34,080 bases of DNA, from positions 1 through 34,080 of the forward strand of contig JAIOPP010000151.1 in assembly GCA_021413845.1 (NCBI GenBank). Reading direction: 5' to 3'. A program made the translations under genes and the position numbers. Under the pieces are notes generated by a model. It searched no databases and had not been told where the DNA came from. It worked only from the letters and a program-made list of their open reading frames with translations. The stretch's first letter is position 1; the number at the start of each line of letters is the position of its first letter. This DNA comes from Planctomycetia bacterium. Its GTDB lineage: Bacteria; Planctomycetota; Planctomycetia; Pirellulales; PNKZ01. This document shows positions 1-7,870 of the stretch, piece after piece.

Positions 1-76
1 AATATGCGCGCGGAGCGGCACACTCAATGAAGCAGGTCGCTCGGCCGGACTTAGTGTAACGACTCGCGGCAGCCGG

Positions 77-1261
77 TTACACGCTCGCCTTCGGCGGAAA
101 CTTCCAAAGGTTCACGGGCGAGGTGTTGCCCGGATAGATCCCTTGGCGGGCTTGGCTCTTTTGTTGCCCGAACGTGCCGGCGTTCGAGATCACGGCGAAG
201 CGAGCCGCATCGGGATGGATCGACACCGAGTAGCAGTTCGCATACCCGGGAAACGTGAAGAACGGCGCGGCTTCGCCCGGTCGGAGGAAGAAGAACTTTC
301 CTTTGCCCGCTTGTCCGCCGCAAACGCCGATCCAATAGCCGTCGCGGTGCAAGGTCAGCTCGTGAACGTAGACGTCGGTCTTCTCGCCGAGCTTGAGTTG
401 TTGAAGCTCCTTGCCCGAGGCCCAATCGAACACGTAGACCACCGGCGTGCCGGTGACGAAGCCGCCGCTCTCGGGCTGTCCGCCGCCGACGGCGAGCTTC
501 TTACCCGCGGCGTCGAATGCCAACGTGCGCGCGCCGCCGACATCTTGGATCATCGACAGCATGTAGAGAATCTTGGCGTCGAACTGTCGCGACGACTTAC
601 CGGCGGCCAAGTCCCAAACCTTGACGGTTCCTTTCAGATCGCCGGAGACCAGCGACTTACCGTCCGGATGGTAAGCGACCGAATAAACGTCTTCGCCGTG
701 ACCGAGCAACTCGCCGAGCTTCTTGCCGTCGGCCGTCGACCAGAGGCAGACCTTTTGATCGACGCCGCAGGTAGCCAGTTGCTTGCCGTCGGGGCTGACG
801 GCCAGTTGGCGGATCCAGCCGTCGTGCGCGGTCTTCACGTTCCAGGCCGGCTTCGCCCCTTCGGCCGTGTACGACCAGCCGATCAGCTGCCCCCACGAAT
901 CGGTCGAGAAGAACTTCGCCTCGTTGGGGTGAAACCCTAAGCTCGTTACCCAACCATCGTGCCCCTTGAGGAGCGTCGCAGCATGCTCGGACGGTTCGGG
1001 ATGCTTGGCCTGCGCCGGTTTCGGGGCGGGCTTCTTCGCTTTCGCTTTGGCATCGGCGGAGCTGAGCGCGTCGGCTGGCTCGGCCTTCGGCGGCGGATCG
1101 ATCTTATCGACGCTCCAGAGCCGGATCACGGCATCGCGCCCGGCACCGACGAGCACCTTGCCGCAAGGGCTGAAACGAATCGTCGACAGCTGACGGTCGT
1201 TCTTAATCGCCAAGAACGGCGTCGGCTCGGCTGGTTTTATCGGCGTCGGGTCGTTAGCCAT
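77..1261 (-). CDS. WD40 repeat protein (third gene of a DUF1549-DUF1501-WD40 operon)
   Basis: A 394-aa protein built of WD40 repeats, with recognisable blades such as 'IRFSPCGKVLVGAGRDAVIRLW', 'GHDGWVTSLGFHP', 'LAVSPDGKQLATCGVDQKVCLW' and 'VYSVAYHPDGKSLVSGDLKG'. An Ala/Lys/Pro-rich linker (about residues 55-92) separates the first blade from the rest. I start it at the ATG at 1261 (MANDPTP); the open frame runs further upstream, but that part overlaps the end of the DUF1501 gene and reads like non-coding sequence. WD40 propellers are protein-interaction scaffolds. In Planctomycetota they often sit beside DUF1501 and DUF1549/DUF1553 genes, as here. There is no signal peptide, unlike both operon partners, so either it acts in the cytoplasm or its export is not evident. 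The 92-nt gap to the upstream gene fits cotranscription. The partner and substrate are unknown. Confidence 0.9.
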   Translation of the reverse strand: MANDPTPIKPAEPTPFLAIKNDRQLSTIRFSPCGKVLVGAGRDAVIRLWSVDKIDPPPKAEPADALSSADAKAKAKKPAPKPAQAKHPEPSEHAATLLKGHDGWVTSLGFHPNEAKFFSTDSWGQLIGWSYTAEGAKPAWNVKTAHDGWIRQLAVSPDGKQLATCGVDQKVCLWSTADGKKLGELLGHGEDVYSVAYHPDGKSLVSGDLKGTVKVWDLAAGKSSRQFDAKILYMLSMIQDVGGARTLAFDAAGKKLAVGGGQPESGGFVTGTPVVYVFDWASGKELQQLKLGEKTDVYVHELTLHRDGYWIGVCGGQAGKGKFFFLRPGEAAPFFTFPGYANCYSVSIHPDAARFAVISNAGTFGQQKSQARQGIYPGNTSPVNLWKFPPKASV

Positions 1262-1353
1262 GATCGTGCTCTCCGAGATGTCTCTCGTCTGTGGATGCCG
1301 CGCGGCCGGCTGCGGCGGGAAGTTGCGGATGCTGAGTCGCTGGGTTTCGTTAC

Positions 1354-2643
1354 TTAAGCCAACACTTCTTTGACCGGGCGACAATCGTCGTGGGCGATCG
1401 GCAACGGCTGGCCGTGGTTGTCGTATTCGGTTTTCTTCGGGTCGATGCCGAGCGCGGTGAACCACGTGTGGAACATGTGCCCGATGTCGTAGGGATCGCT
1501 CGCGACGTAGGTGCCGTTGTCGTTGGTGTTGCCCACCGCGACGCCGCGCTTGATGCCCGAGCCCGCCATGACGAGCGACCAAGCTTCGGGCCAGTGATCG
1601 CGCCCGACGTGGCCGTTGACGCGCGGCGTACGGCCGAACTCCGACATCGCGACGACGAGCACGTCGTCGAGCATGCCCCGTTCGGCAAGGTCTTCGATCA
1701 TCGCCGCGAACGGTTGATCGAACTTAGGAACGAGGCTCAAGCTGCCGTTGAAGTTGTCGCCGTGCGAGTCCCAACCGTAGGAGTTCACCTTCACGAAGGT
1801 CACCCCTTCTTCGAGCATCCGGCGGGCCAAGAGCATGTGCCGGCCGAGATCGTGCGTGCCGTAGCGTTCGACGTCGCGCGCCGAGAACTTCGACATGTCG
1901 AACAGCGATTGCCGCTTCATCAGCTCCATGCCCATGTCGTAGACGAACGAGTTCGCTTCGGTGGGGCCCGAGCGATGCGACTTGGCGTAGCGGGCATCGG
2001 CCGCGGCTCGCAGTTGCGTGCGTGCGAGCATGTCGTCGTCGGAAATCGCGGGGTGCTTGAGCAGGTTTTCCGGCGCTTTGCCGTCCCCGAAAGCCAGCGC
2101 GCCGTATTGCGGACCTAAGAAGCCGGCGTCTTTATAAATGAACCCGCCGCTCATCGGCTTGATCCACACATACGGCGGCAGGCCGCTCCCGTTGGGGCCG
2201 AGCAAGTTCGTCACGGCCGAACCGAAAAACGGATAGACGACGCCGCGGTTCTTCGGATCGCCGCGCTGAATGCGATCGACGCCCGACGAGTGGGCGTCGT
2301 CTTGCGTGCAGAGGCTCCGGACCAGCGCCAGGTGGTGCATCTGCTTGGCGGAGTGGCGGCAGAGTTCGGAGACATGAATCCCCGGCACCGAGGTGGGAAT
2401 CGCGCGGAACGGGCCGCCGAACTCGGTGTTCGGTTTCGGATCCCAGCTTTCCAGCTGGCTGATGCCCCCGTCGAGCCAGATGAACAAGACTTGCTTGTGC
2501 TTCTTCTTCAAGTCGGCCGCCAGAGCCGGGCTAGTGGAGTTGCTGAATCCCCACGCACCCGCGGCGGAACCTGCGGCGCCGGCGAGCCATTGGCGGCGCG
2601 AGAGTTGGTGTTCCCACGGCTTACAGAGCGACTTCGAATTCAT
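1354..2643 (-). CDS. DUF1501 family protein with Tat signal
   Basis: A 429-aa protein. The N-terminus carries a twin-arginine signal (SRRQWLAGAAGSAAGAW, about residues 15-31) followed by an Ala-rich stretch ending LAADLKKK, so export in folded form by Tat is predicted. After the signal comes the DUF1501 hallmark 'WLDGGISQLESWDPKP' (about 56-71). Near the C-terminus are 'SEFGRTPRVNGHVGRDHWPEAWSLVMAGSG' elements, split here by position 330-365. DUF1501 belongs to the alkaline-phosphatase/sulfatase-like superfold and is greatly expanded in planctomycetes; its reaction is not established. It lies 78 nt downstream of a DUF1549/DUF1553 gene and upstream of a WD40 gene, the usual planctomycete arrangement. 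Full length for the family. Confidence 0.93.
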   Translation of the reverse strand: MNSKSLCKPWEHQLSRRQWLAGAAGSAAGAWGFSNSTSPALAADLKKKHKQVLFIWLDGGISQLESWDPKPNTEFGGPFRAIPTSVPGIHVSELCRHSAKQMHHLALVRSLCTQDDAHSSGVDRIQRGDPKNRGVVYPFFGSAVTNLLGPNGSGLPPYVWIKPMSGGFIYKDAGFLGPQYGALAFGDGKAPENLLKHPAISDDDMLARTQLRAAADARYAKSHRSGPTEANSFVYDMGMELMKRQSLFDMSKFSARDVERYGTHDLGRHMLLARRMLEEGVTFVKVNSYGWDSHGDNFNGSLSLVPKFDQPFAAMIEDLAERGMLDDVLVVAMSEFGRTPRVNGHVGRDHWPEAWSLVMAGSGIKRGVAVGNTNDNGTYVASDPYDIGHMFHTWFTALGIDPKKTEYDNHGQPLPIAHDDCRPVKEVLA

Positions 2644-2721
2644 GATGCACTCGGAGAAAAATAAACTCGGCGAATCGATTCATGAGCGGGACATATCGCG
2701 TTGCGACAACCGCACGCGACA

Positions 2722-4419
2722 TCAATGGTTCAAGCAAAACTCGGTGCTGGCGAGCAAGGACCAAGCCAGGTTCGTCAGCGCGGCGGGTCGCCGGGCGGCG
2801 TTCTTCGTGAGATAGTCGGCTACGGCTTGGCGCTCGTCGTCGGTCGGCGTACGTGTGAGGATGCAGAGGTAAAGCTCGTCGCTGATCGCAGCAGGGTCCG
2901 AGAGCTTCGTCAGACGATCGACTAAGTTCCCCGCTTCGGGCGTAAGGCAAGTCAGCAAGACTTCGCTATTAAGCACGAAGAGGGCCGACTTCAGCGACGG
3001 CGCGAAATCGACCTCGGGATCTTGCGGAGGGTTGGCGAAGGCCTTCACGAAAATGGCGCGCAATTTTTCGTTCGCCGCTGCCGCCGAAGGAGCTTCGGCC
3101 GCGGCCGGCTTAGCACCTGCTACCGCCGGCTTGGCGCCTGCCGCAGCCGCCTTAGCACTGAGTTGAGCGACGTTCGCTCCGGTGGCGACGATGACGCTCG
3201 TCATGATCTGCTCGGCCGAAAGCCGCTTCTCGTTTCCGATGCGATACGTCTCGGGAGCCGGTGCCTCGCTCTCCGATGTGAGAAGCGTGGAGCGTTGATA
3301 GGTGTCGGTCAGAGCTAGTTCGCGCAGGAGCCACTTCATGTCGCATTTGTGAGCGACGAACTGCTCGCGGAGCAGTTTCATCACTTCCGGATGCGTCGGT
3401 GGATTGCCGAAGTGGTATTGATCGAGCGGCATGACGAGCCCTCGCCCCATCATCACGAACCAGAGCCGATTCACGATATTGTCGACGAACGGCTGATTGC
3501 TCGGCACGGCCAACTCACGCGCCACGGCTTCGAGCGCGCTGAAGCGGGGCTCGCCCGGGAAATTCGTTTTCCGATCCGGCGGGACGAGGTATTCCTTATC
3601 CTTCTCGAAGGTCGGAATCGCGATTTCCTTGCCCCCCGGAATGCGCGGGCCGGTCGTGAGCGGGATCTTATCGAAGACCGACATGAAATCGATCTTCTTC
3701 GCCATCGGCTTCTCACCGATCGCCGGAAACTTCACGTCGCTCCGAATGAACGTGTTCTGATAAACCGTGTAGAGCCCTTGGAAATCTTGCTGCTTATAGT
3801 GCTCGATGAAGAGATGGTTGTGGCACTGAGCGCATTGCAGATCCATTCCCAAAAACAGCCGGCCGACGTCGCGTGTCAGGCCGGGATAGTCGGTTTCTTG
3901 CTGGCCGACTTTGTCGAGCCGCTTCGTATAGAAGAACGCCGCGCCGCGATCAACGTCTCGGCTTGCATCGGGATCAAGGATCCGCTGCGCCAGCTTGTCC
4001 CAAGGCTCGTTGGCCGCGAACGCCGCTTCGAGAAACTTCGACCACTCCGGATTCTCACCGCGCCGCTCCATGAGCATCGCGTTGAACAGGCTTTGCATCC
4101 GAGTCGGATACTCTTTGCCCGTCAGCAGCGTGTCGACCAACTTGGCTCGCTTATCGGAAGCTTTGTCGGCCAAGAAAGTTTTCGTTTCATCCTTCGAGGG
4201 GATCCGGCCCGCCAGATCGAGATAGACGCGCCGAACGAAGGTAGCGTCGTCGGCAACGGGAGCGATCGCAGCCCCTTTCGCCCCGTCCGTCATGAGCTTG
4301 TCGATCTGCTTATGCAGTTCTTGGGCATAACCGGCCGAGCCGGACATCAGCAGCCCCGCGAGCGCTAAGCCCGCGACGAACACACCTGAACGACGAGCAA
4401 TTCCGAAGACATGGTTCAT
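2722..4419 (-). CDS. Secreted DUF1549 + DUF1553 protein
   Basis: A 565-aa protein starting with a Sec-type signal peptide (basic MNHVFGIARRSG, hydrophobic core VFVAGLALAGLLMSG, AYA-like end at about residue 32). DUF1549 follows ('DATFVRRVYLDLAGRIPS', about 58-75) with a CxxCH motif, CAQCHNH, at about 196-202 that could bind haem c or a metal. DUF1553 makes up the C-terminal half ('NRLWFVMMGRGLV', 'NEKRLSAEQI', 'LFVLNSEVLLTCL'). An Ala/Lys/Pro-rich insert (AAAAGAKPAVAGAKPAAAEA) sits inside the DUF1553 part. Unlike many relatives it lacks an N-terminal PSCyt1 domain. It is the first gene of the minus-strand operon, so its promoter should lie in 4420-4891. The biochemical role of the family is unknown; cell-surface electron transfer or polymer handling is only inferred. 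Confidence 0.92.
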   Translation of the reverse strand: MNHVFGIARRSGVFVAGLALAGLLMSGSAGYAQELHKQIDKLMTDGAKGAAIAPVADDATFVRRVYLDLAGRIPSKDETKTFLADKASDKRAKLVDTLLTGKEYPTRMQSLFNAMLMERRGENPEWSKFLEAAFAANEPWDKLAQRILDPDASRDVDRGAAFFYTKRLDKVGQQETDYPGLTRDVGRLFLGMDLQCAQCHNHLFIEHYKQQDFQGLYTVYQNTFIRSDVKFPAIGEKPMAKKIDFMSVFDKIPLTTGPRIPGGKEIAIPTFEKDKEYLVPPDRKTNFPGEPRFSALEAVARELAVPSNQPFVDNIVNRLWFVMMGRGLVMPLDQYHFGNPPTHPEVMKLLREQFVAHKCDMKWLLRELALTDTYQRSTLLTSESEAPAPETYRIGNEKRLSAEQIMTSVIVATGANVAQLSAKAAAAGAKPAVAGAKPAAAEAPSAAAANEKLRAIFVKAFANPPQDPEVDFAPSLKSALFVLNSEVLLTCLTPEAGNLVDRLTKLSDPAAISDELYLCILTRTPTDDERQAVADYLTKNAARRPAALTNLAWSLLASTEFCLNH

Positions 4420-4618
4420 AACGGATCACGACTCGCCGGCGAGGGCCGAGGTTGAGGCAAAGATTGCAGAGGCAGGAAAGAACGTAAGCCGACTAAGGAT
4501 ACGAACGAGATTGGCGGGGCGGGAGCAGTGCGCACGAAGGCGGTAGCCTTCACTTTACTCTATTACCTTGGCCGATACTAAAGCACTGTTACGGTGGAAT
4601 CGCGCTCTTCGCTAACGG

Positions 4619-4637
4619 CTGAGCAATGCATGCTCAG
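4619..4637. promoter_or_regulatory. Operator-like inverted repeat
   Basis: Perfect 7-bp arms ctgagca / tgctcag around the 5-nt centre atgca. The length and position between divergent promoters suit a dimeric regulator site. No regulator gene is nearby, so this is a structural observation only. Confidence 0.35.
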
Positions 4638-4775
4638 GTGAGATTGCATAAGTGCATTCACGACAATGCCTTACGCGATTTGTCGCCGGTATTGATCCGC
4701 TTCATTGCTGAATACGACGACGAATAATCTCTGCGTCGGCTCGAGGCTAGGGAGTCCATGCGGGTTTATGTAACG

Positions 4776-4801
4776 CTGTTGCGTTCAATCTGTTGCGTTC
4801 A
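4776..4801. repeat. Tandem 12-bp direct repeat upstream of the DUF1592 gene
   Basis: The 12-mer ctgttgcgttca occurs at 4776-4787 and again at 4790-4801, a 14-bp period. It ends about 30 bp before the putative extended -10. It could be a regulator binding site or a simple duplication. Confidence 0.4.
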
Positions 4802-4830
4802 CTGCGGCCGAGGCGTCGAGCGCGACGGAA

Positions 4831-4839
4831 TGATAGAAT
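4831..4839 (+). promoter_or_regulatory. Possible extended -10 promoter element
   Basis: tgatagaat matches the extended -10 pattern TGnTATAAT with one mismatch and lies 52 nt before the ATG at 4892. No convincing -35 hexamer is visible, which extended -10 promoters can tolerate. Planctomycete promoter consensus is poorly known, so this is a weak call. Confidence 0.25.
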
Positions 4840-4891
4840 AGTGAGGCTCTGTTTGACCGAATGTGCCTTAGACGACGGCCTGAATCCATTG

Positions 4892-7678
4892 ATGACTCAC
4901 GTGAAATCCAGCTTATCGAAGATCGCGCTTTCGGCGGTGATTAGCATCGTAGCGATAAGCATCGCGTTGACGTCCTTCTCCGCACCGTCTCGCGCTGCCG
5001 AGTTGCCGCCGCATGTCCGCTCGTTCATCGAAGCGCATTGTCTTGAGTGTCATGACGCGACCTCGGCTCGGGCCGGGTTTCGGATCGATACGCTCGGGGC
5101 CGACTTCACGGCGGGCAACACGGCGGGCCTCTGGAACGAGGTGATGCACCACATCAATTCGGGTCGGATGCCGCCGAAGCAGTCGCCTCGGCCGGACGCA
5201 AAGGAAGCGTTCGCCGTCGCGTCGTGGGTTGCCGAAAGGCTCGCGGAAACGACCAAGGCTTCGCAAGGGGCCGGCGGTCGCGTGCCGATGCGCCGGCTCA
5301 ATCGGGTCGAGTATGCCAACACGGTTCGCGACCTGTTCGCGCTGGAAGAAAACTTTGCTCGGCGGATCGAAAAGGAACTACCGGCCGACGGTAAGGTCGG
5401 CGGCTTCGATCGGGGCGCAGCGAGCCTGTTCATGGACGAAGGTCAACTCGCCCAATACATGGCGGTCGCCGACTTAATTCTCGACGAAGCCGTGTTCCAT
5501 GAGCAGCCGAAGGTCGTGAAGCTCAGCTACGACGGCAAGGCCGAGCGCTACGTCCATGGCTTGCAGACCGCCTATAAGGACGACAAAGGGGCGTTCATCG
5601 AAACGAGCGTGCCGAACGTCATCGCGAAACTCAAAGAACCTCTTAGCTGGATTCCGCTGGAAGGCTTCGAGCAATGGGGCTCGAAGAATCGCCGTTACGT
5701 GCCGCACGGCGTCTACGATTGGGAACTCAAGAACGACGGCGTCGAGTACCTCGGGTCGAGCCGGTTCTATCCCGTCGATTGGGGGAACAAGGGAGTGACG
5801 CGCGACGGCTGGTATCGCTTCCGCGTTCAGGCCGGCGCCTTCAACGGCACCGAAGAAGAGCTGCAGAAAGACGTCCGGCTGACGGTGAAGTACGGCGAGG
5901 CCAGTCCTATCGAGGTGGTTCAAACTCAGGTGATCGACGCACCGCTCGACGCGCCGCGCGAGTACGAGTTCCTGATGTATTGCCAAGTCGGGCCGCCGAA
6001 GATGAACCGGCAGTTCCGTGTCAGTTGGGACTTCGGAGAACGGAAGGAAGCGGTCATCGAGAATCCCGCCTATCGCGACGTGCAGTGGAAGCAGGTGACC
6101 GTCGGCGGGGAGATCGCGCGAGCCAAAGCGGAGAAGAAGCCCGAGGCGGAGATCGAGCTCTTGAAAAAGAAGCTCGAAGAAACCATCGCGAAGGCGACGG
6201 AGGGCCGAAAAACTTTTCCCGGGCCGCAATGGATTTACAACCCGAAGCTCGACATCGCCAAACGCCCGCGGCTTTGGCTCGGTAAAATGGAATGGGAAGG
6301 GCCGCTCGTCGAGTGGCCGCCGCAAGCCCGACAAAGGCTCTTCTTCGCGGGGGAAGAACGGAGCGACGAAGCTTATCTGCGCGAGATTTTCGCGAAGTTT
6401 TTGCCCCTCGCCTATCGCCGCGCCGTGACGACCGCAGAGTTGGACCGTGTGGTGAATTGGACCGTTCAAGCACAGGCCGATCGGGGGCTGACGTTGCAGA
6501 AAGCCGTGCGTGAGGGAGTGAAGAACGTCCTCTGTTCGCCGAAGTTCCTGTACCTCGGTAGCGAAGCGCAGCCGACGACCGAAGTGGCGACGACCGAGCC
6601 GGCGACGAAAGGGCTAGTAACAAAAGTAGCGACGGGGCCGCAACCGGTCGATAGCTTGCAACTCGCTAGCCGCCTTTCGTACTTGCTATGGAGCAGCGGG
6701 CCCGACGAAGAACTGCAACGCCTAGCGGCCGACGACAAGCTGCGCGACCCGCAAGTGCTCCGCGCGCAGGTGAAGCGGATGATCGCCGACCCGAAGGCCT
6801 GGGAGTTCGTTCGCAGCTTTGCGGGCCAATGGCTCGCCGTGCGCGATTTCGACAACGGTACTCCTCCGAACCGCGATTTCTATAAGCAATACGACGACAC
6901 TTTGCGCGACAGCTCGAAGCGCGAGCCGTTGGAGTTCTTCCAGGAAGTCCTGAAGCACGACTTGCCGATCACCACGTTCCTCGACAGCGACTTCGTCGTC
7001 GTCAACGAGCGCCTCGCCAAGCATTACGGACTCGACGGCGTCGAAGGAGAACGATTTCGCCGTGTCGCCGCGCCGGCCGACGGCACGCGCGGCGGAGTGT
7101 TGGGAATGTCCGGCATTCTCACGTATCTCGCCGATGGAACCCGCACGCTGCCGGTTCGTCGGGCGACGTGGGTGCTCGATACGTTGTGGAACCAACCGGT
7201 TCCTCCTCCGCCGCCGAATGCGGGCGACTTGCCGGCGAGCAAGGAGAAGAAGCTCACCGTGCGGGCTCGTCTCGACATGCATCGGCAATCGGAAAACTGC
7301 GCCAGCTGCCACGCTCGGGTCGATCCCTTCGGCATGGCGCTGGAGAATTACGATGCGATCGGCATGTGGCGCGATCGCCAAAACGGCGAAGGGATGCGCG
7401 GCGATAAATACTCGCCGCCGCTCGACGTGAGCGGCAAGCTCCCCGACGGGACCGAGTTCAAAACCTTGCAGGAGTTCAAAGCCGCGCTCGTGGCCGAAAA
7501 ACAGACTTTCGTAAAGGGTTTTACGGAGAAGCTGCTCTGTTATGCGCTCGGCCGTCCGATCGGCTACGGCGATCACCTTACGGTCGAGCAAATCACGGCT
7601 CACGCCGCGAGCCATGAATACCGATTACAAGAGATCATCCAGGCAACCGTAGCTAGTGAGTTTTTCCGAACCAAGTAA
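4892..7678 (+). CDS. Secreted planctomycete cytochrome-like protein (PSCyt1-DUF1587-DUF1595-DUF1592-DUF1588-DUF1585)
   Basis: A 928-aa protein. I chose the ATG at 4892 because it gives a good signal peptide (MTHVKSSLSK, hydrophobic core, cleavage near SRAA, residue 36). Domains in order: PSCyt1 with 'HCLECHD' (about 49-55); DUF1587 with 'RLNRVEYANTVRDLF' (about 135); a long middle part with a Lys/Glu-rich helical stretch; DUF1595 ('LPLAYRRAVTTAELDRV'); DUF1592 ('LASRLSYLLWSSGPDEEL'); DUF1588 ('GVLGMSGILTYLADGTRT', with a second CxxCH at residues 803-807 in 'CASCHARVDPFGMALENYD'); and DUF1585 at the end ('ALGRPIGYGDHLTVEQI'). The two CxxCH motifs suggest covalent haem or metal sites in a periplasmic or extracellular protein. 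It pairs with the DUF1552 gene downstream, as in many planctomycetes and acidobacteria. The reaction is unknown. Confidence 0.93.
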   Translation: MTHVKSSLSKIALSAVISIVAISIALTSFSAPSRAAELPPHVRSFIEAHCLECHDATSARAGFRIDTLGADFTAGNTAGLWNEVMHHINSGRMPPKQSPRPDAKEAFAVASWVAERLAETTKASQGAGGRVPMRRLNRVEYANTVRDLFALEENFARRIEKELPADGKVGGFDRGAASLFMDEGQLAQYMAVADLILDEAVFHEQPKVVKLSYDGKAERYVHGLQTAYKDDKGAFIETSVPNVIAKLKEPLSWIPLEGFEQWGSKNRRYVPHGVYDWELKNDGVEYLGSSRFYPVDWGNKGVTRDGWYRFRVQAGAFNGTEEELQKDVRLTVKYGEASPIEVVQTQVIDAPLDAPREYEFLMYCQVGPPKMNRQFRVSWDFGERKEAVIENPAYRDVQWKQVTVGGEIARAKAEKKPEAEIELLKKKLEETIAKATEGRKTFPGPQWIYNPKLDIAKRPRLWLGKMEWEGPLVEWPPQARQRLFFAGEERSDEAYLREIFAKFLPLAYRRAVTTAELDRVVNWTVQAQADRGLTLQKAVREGVKNVLCSPKFLYLGSEAQPTTEVATTEPATKGLVTKVATGPQPVDSLQLASRLSYLLWSSGPDEELQRLAADDKLRDPQVLRAQVKRMIADPKAWEFVRSFAGQWLAVRDFDNGTPPNRDFYKQYDDTLRDSSKREPLEFFQEVLKHDLPITTFLDSDFVVVNERLAKHYGLDGVEGERFRRVAAPADGTRGGVLGMSGILTYLADGTRTLPVRRATWVLDTLWNQPVPPPPPNAGDLPASKEKKLTVRARLDMHRQSENCASCHARVDPFGMALENYDAIGMWRDRQNGEGMRGDKYSPPLDVSGKLPDGTEFKTLQEFKAALVAEKQTFVKGFTEKLLCYALGRPIGYGDHLTVEQITAHAASHEYRLQEIIQATVASEFFRTK

Positions 7679-7684
7679 ACGATC

Positions 7685-7822
7685 ATGACGAACGTCGAAA
7701 TCCGAATGACGAAAGAAGCACGAATGTCGTAGCTCGAAATGAACTTAGTCGAAGTCCAACGGTCGCCATTCGTCCTTTGTGCTTCGTCATTCTTTCGTCA
7801 TTCGGATTTCGACATTCGTCAT
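7685..7822. repeat. Long palindromic (MITE/REP-like) element between DUF1592 and DUF1552 genes
   Basis: Left arm 7685-7717 and right arm 7790-7822 are 33-nt inverted repeats with a single mismatch (core gtcgaaatccgaatgacgaa). Pairing continues inward with bulges: gcacgaatg on the left (7718-7726) against cattcgtcctttgtgc on the right. The arms contain repeats of the type 'cgaatgacgaa'. The element fills most of the 192-nt gap, so it would form a strong hairpin in an operon mRNA. It looks like a dispersed intergenic repeat, non-coding. Whether it is mobile cannot be judged from one copy. Confidence 0.8.
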
Positions 7823-7870
7823 TCTCATACCGTAAGTGATTCAACTTAACGCAGAGCTTCCGAGCATCTC

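Larger units (their letters stand above)
4420..4891. promoter_or_regulatory. Divergent intergenic region between the two planctomycete-domain operons
   Basis: No gene seen in these 472 bp. The open frame of the plus-strand gene extends back to 4793, but the signal-peptide-bearing start is at 4892, so the interval is best read as a shared control region. It holds a 7-bp inverted repeat, a 12-bp tandem repeat and an extended -10-like element (listed separately), plus a short 5-bp dyad at 4537-4550 (aaggc/gcctt). Confidence 0.6.
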
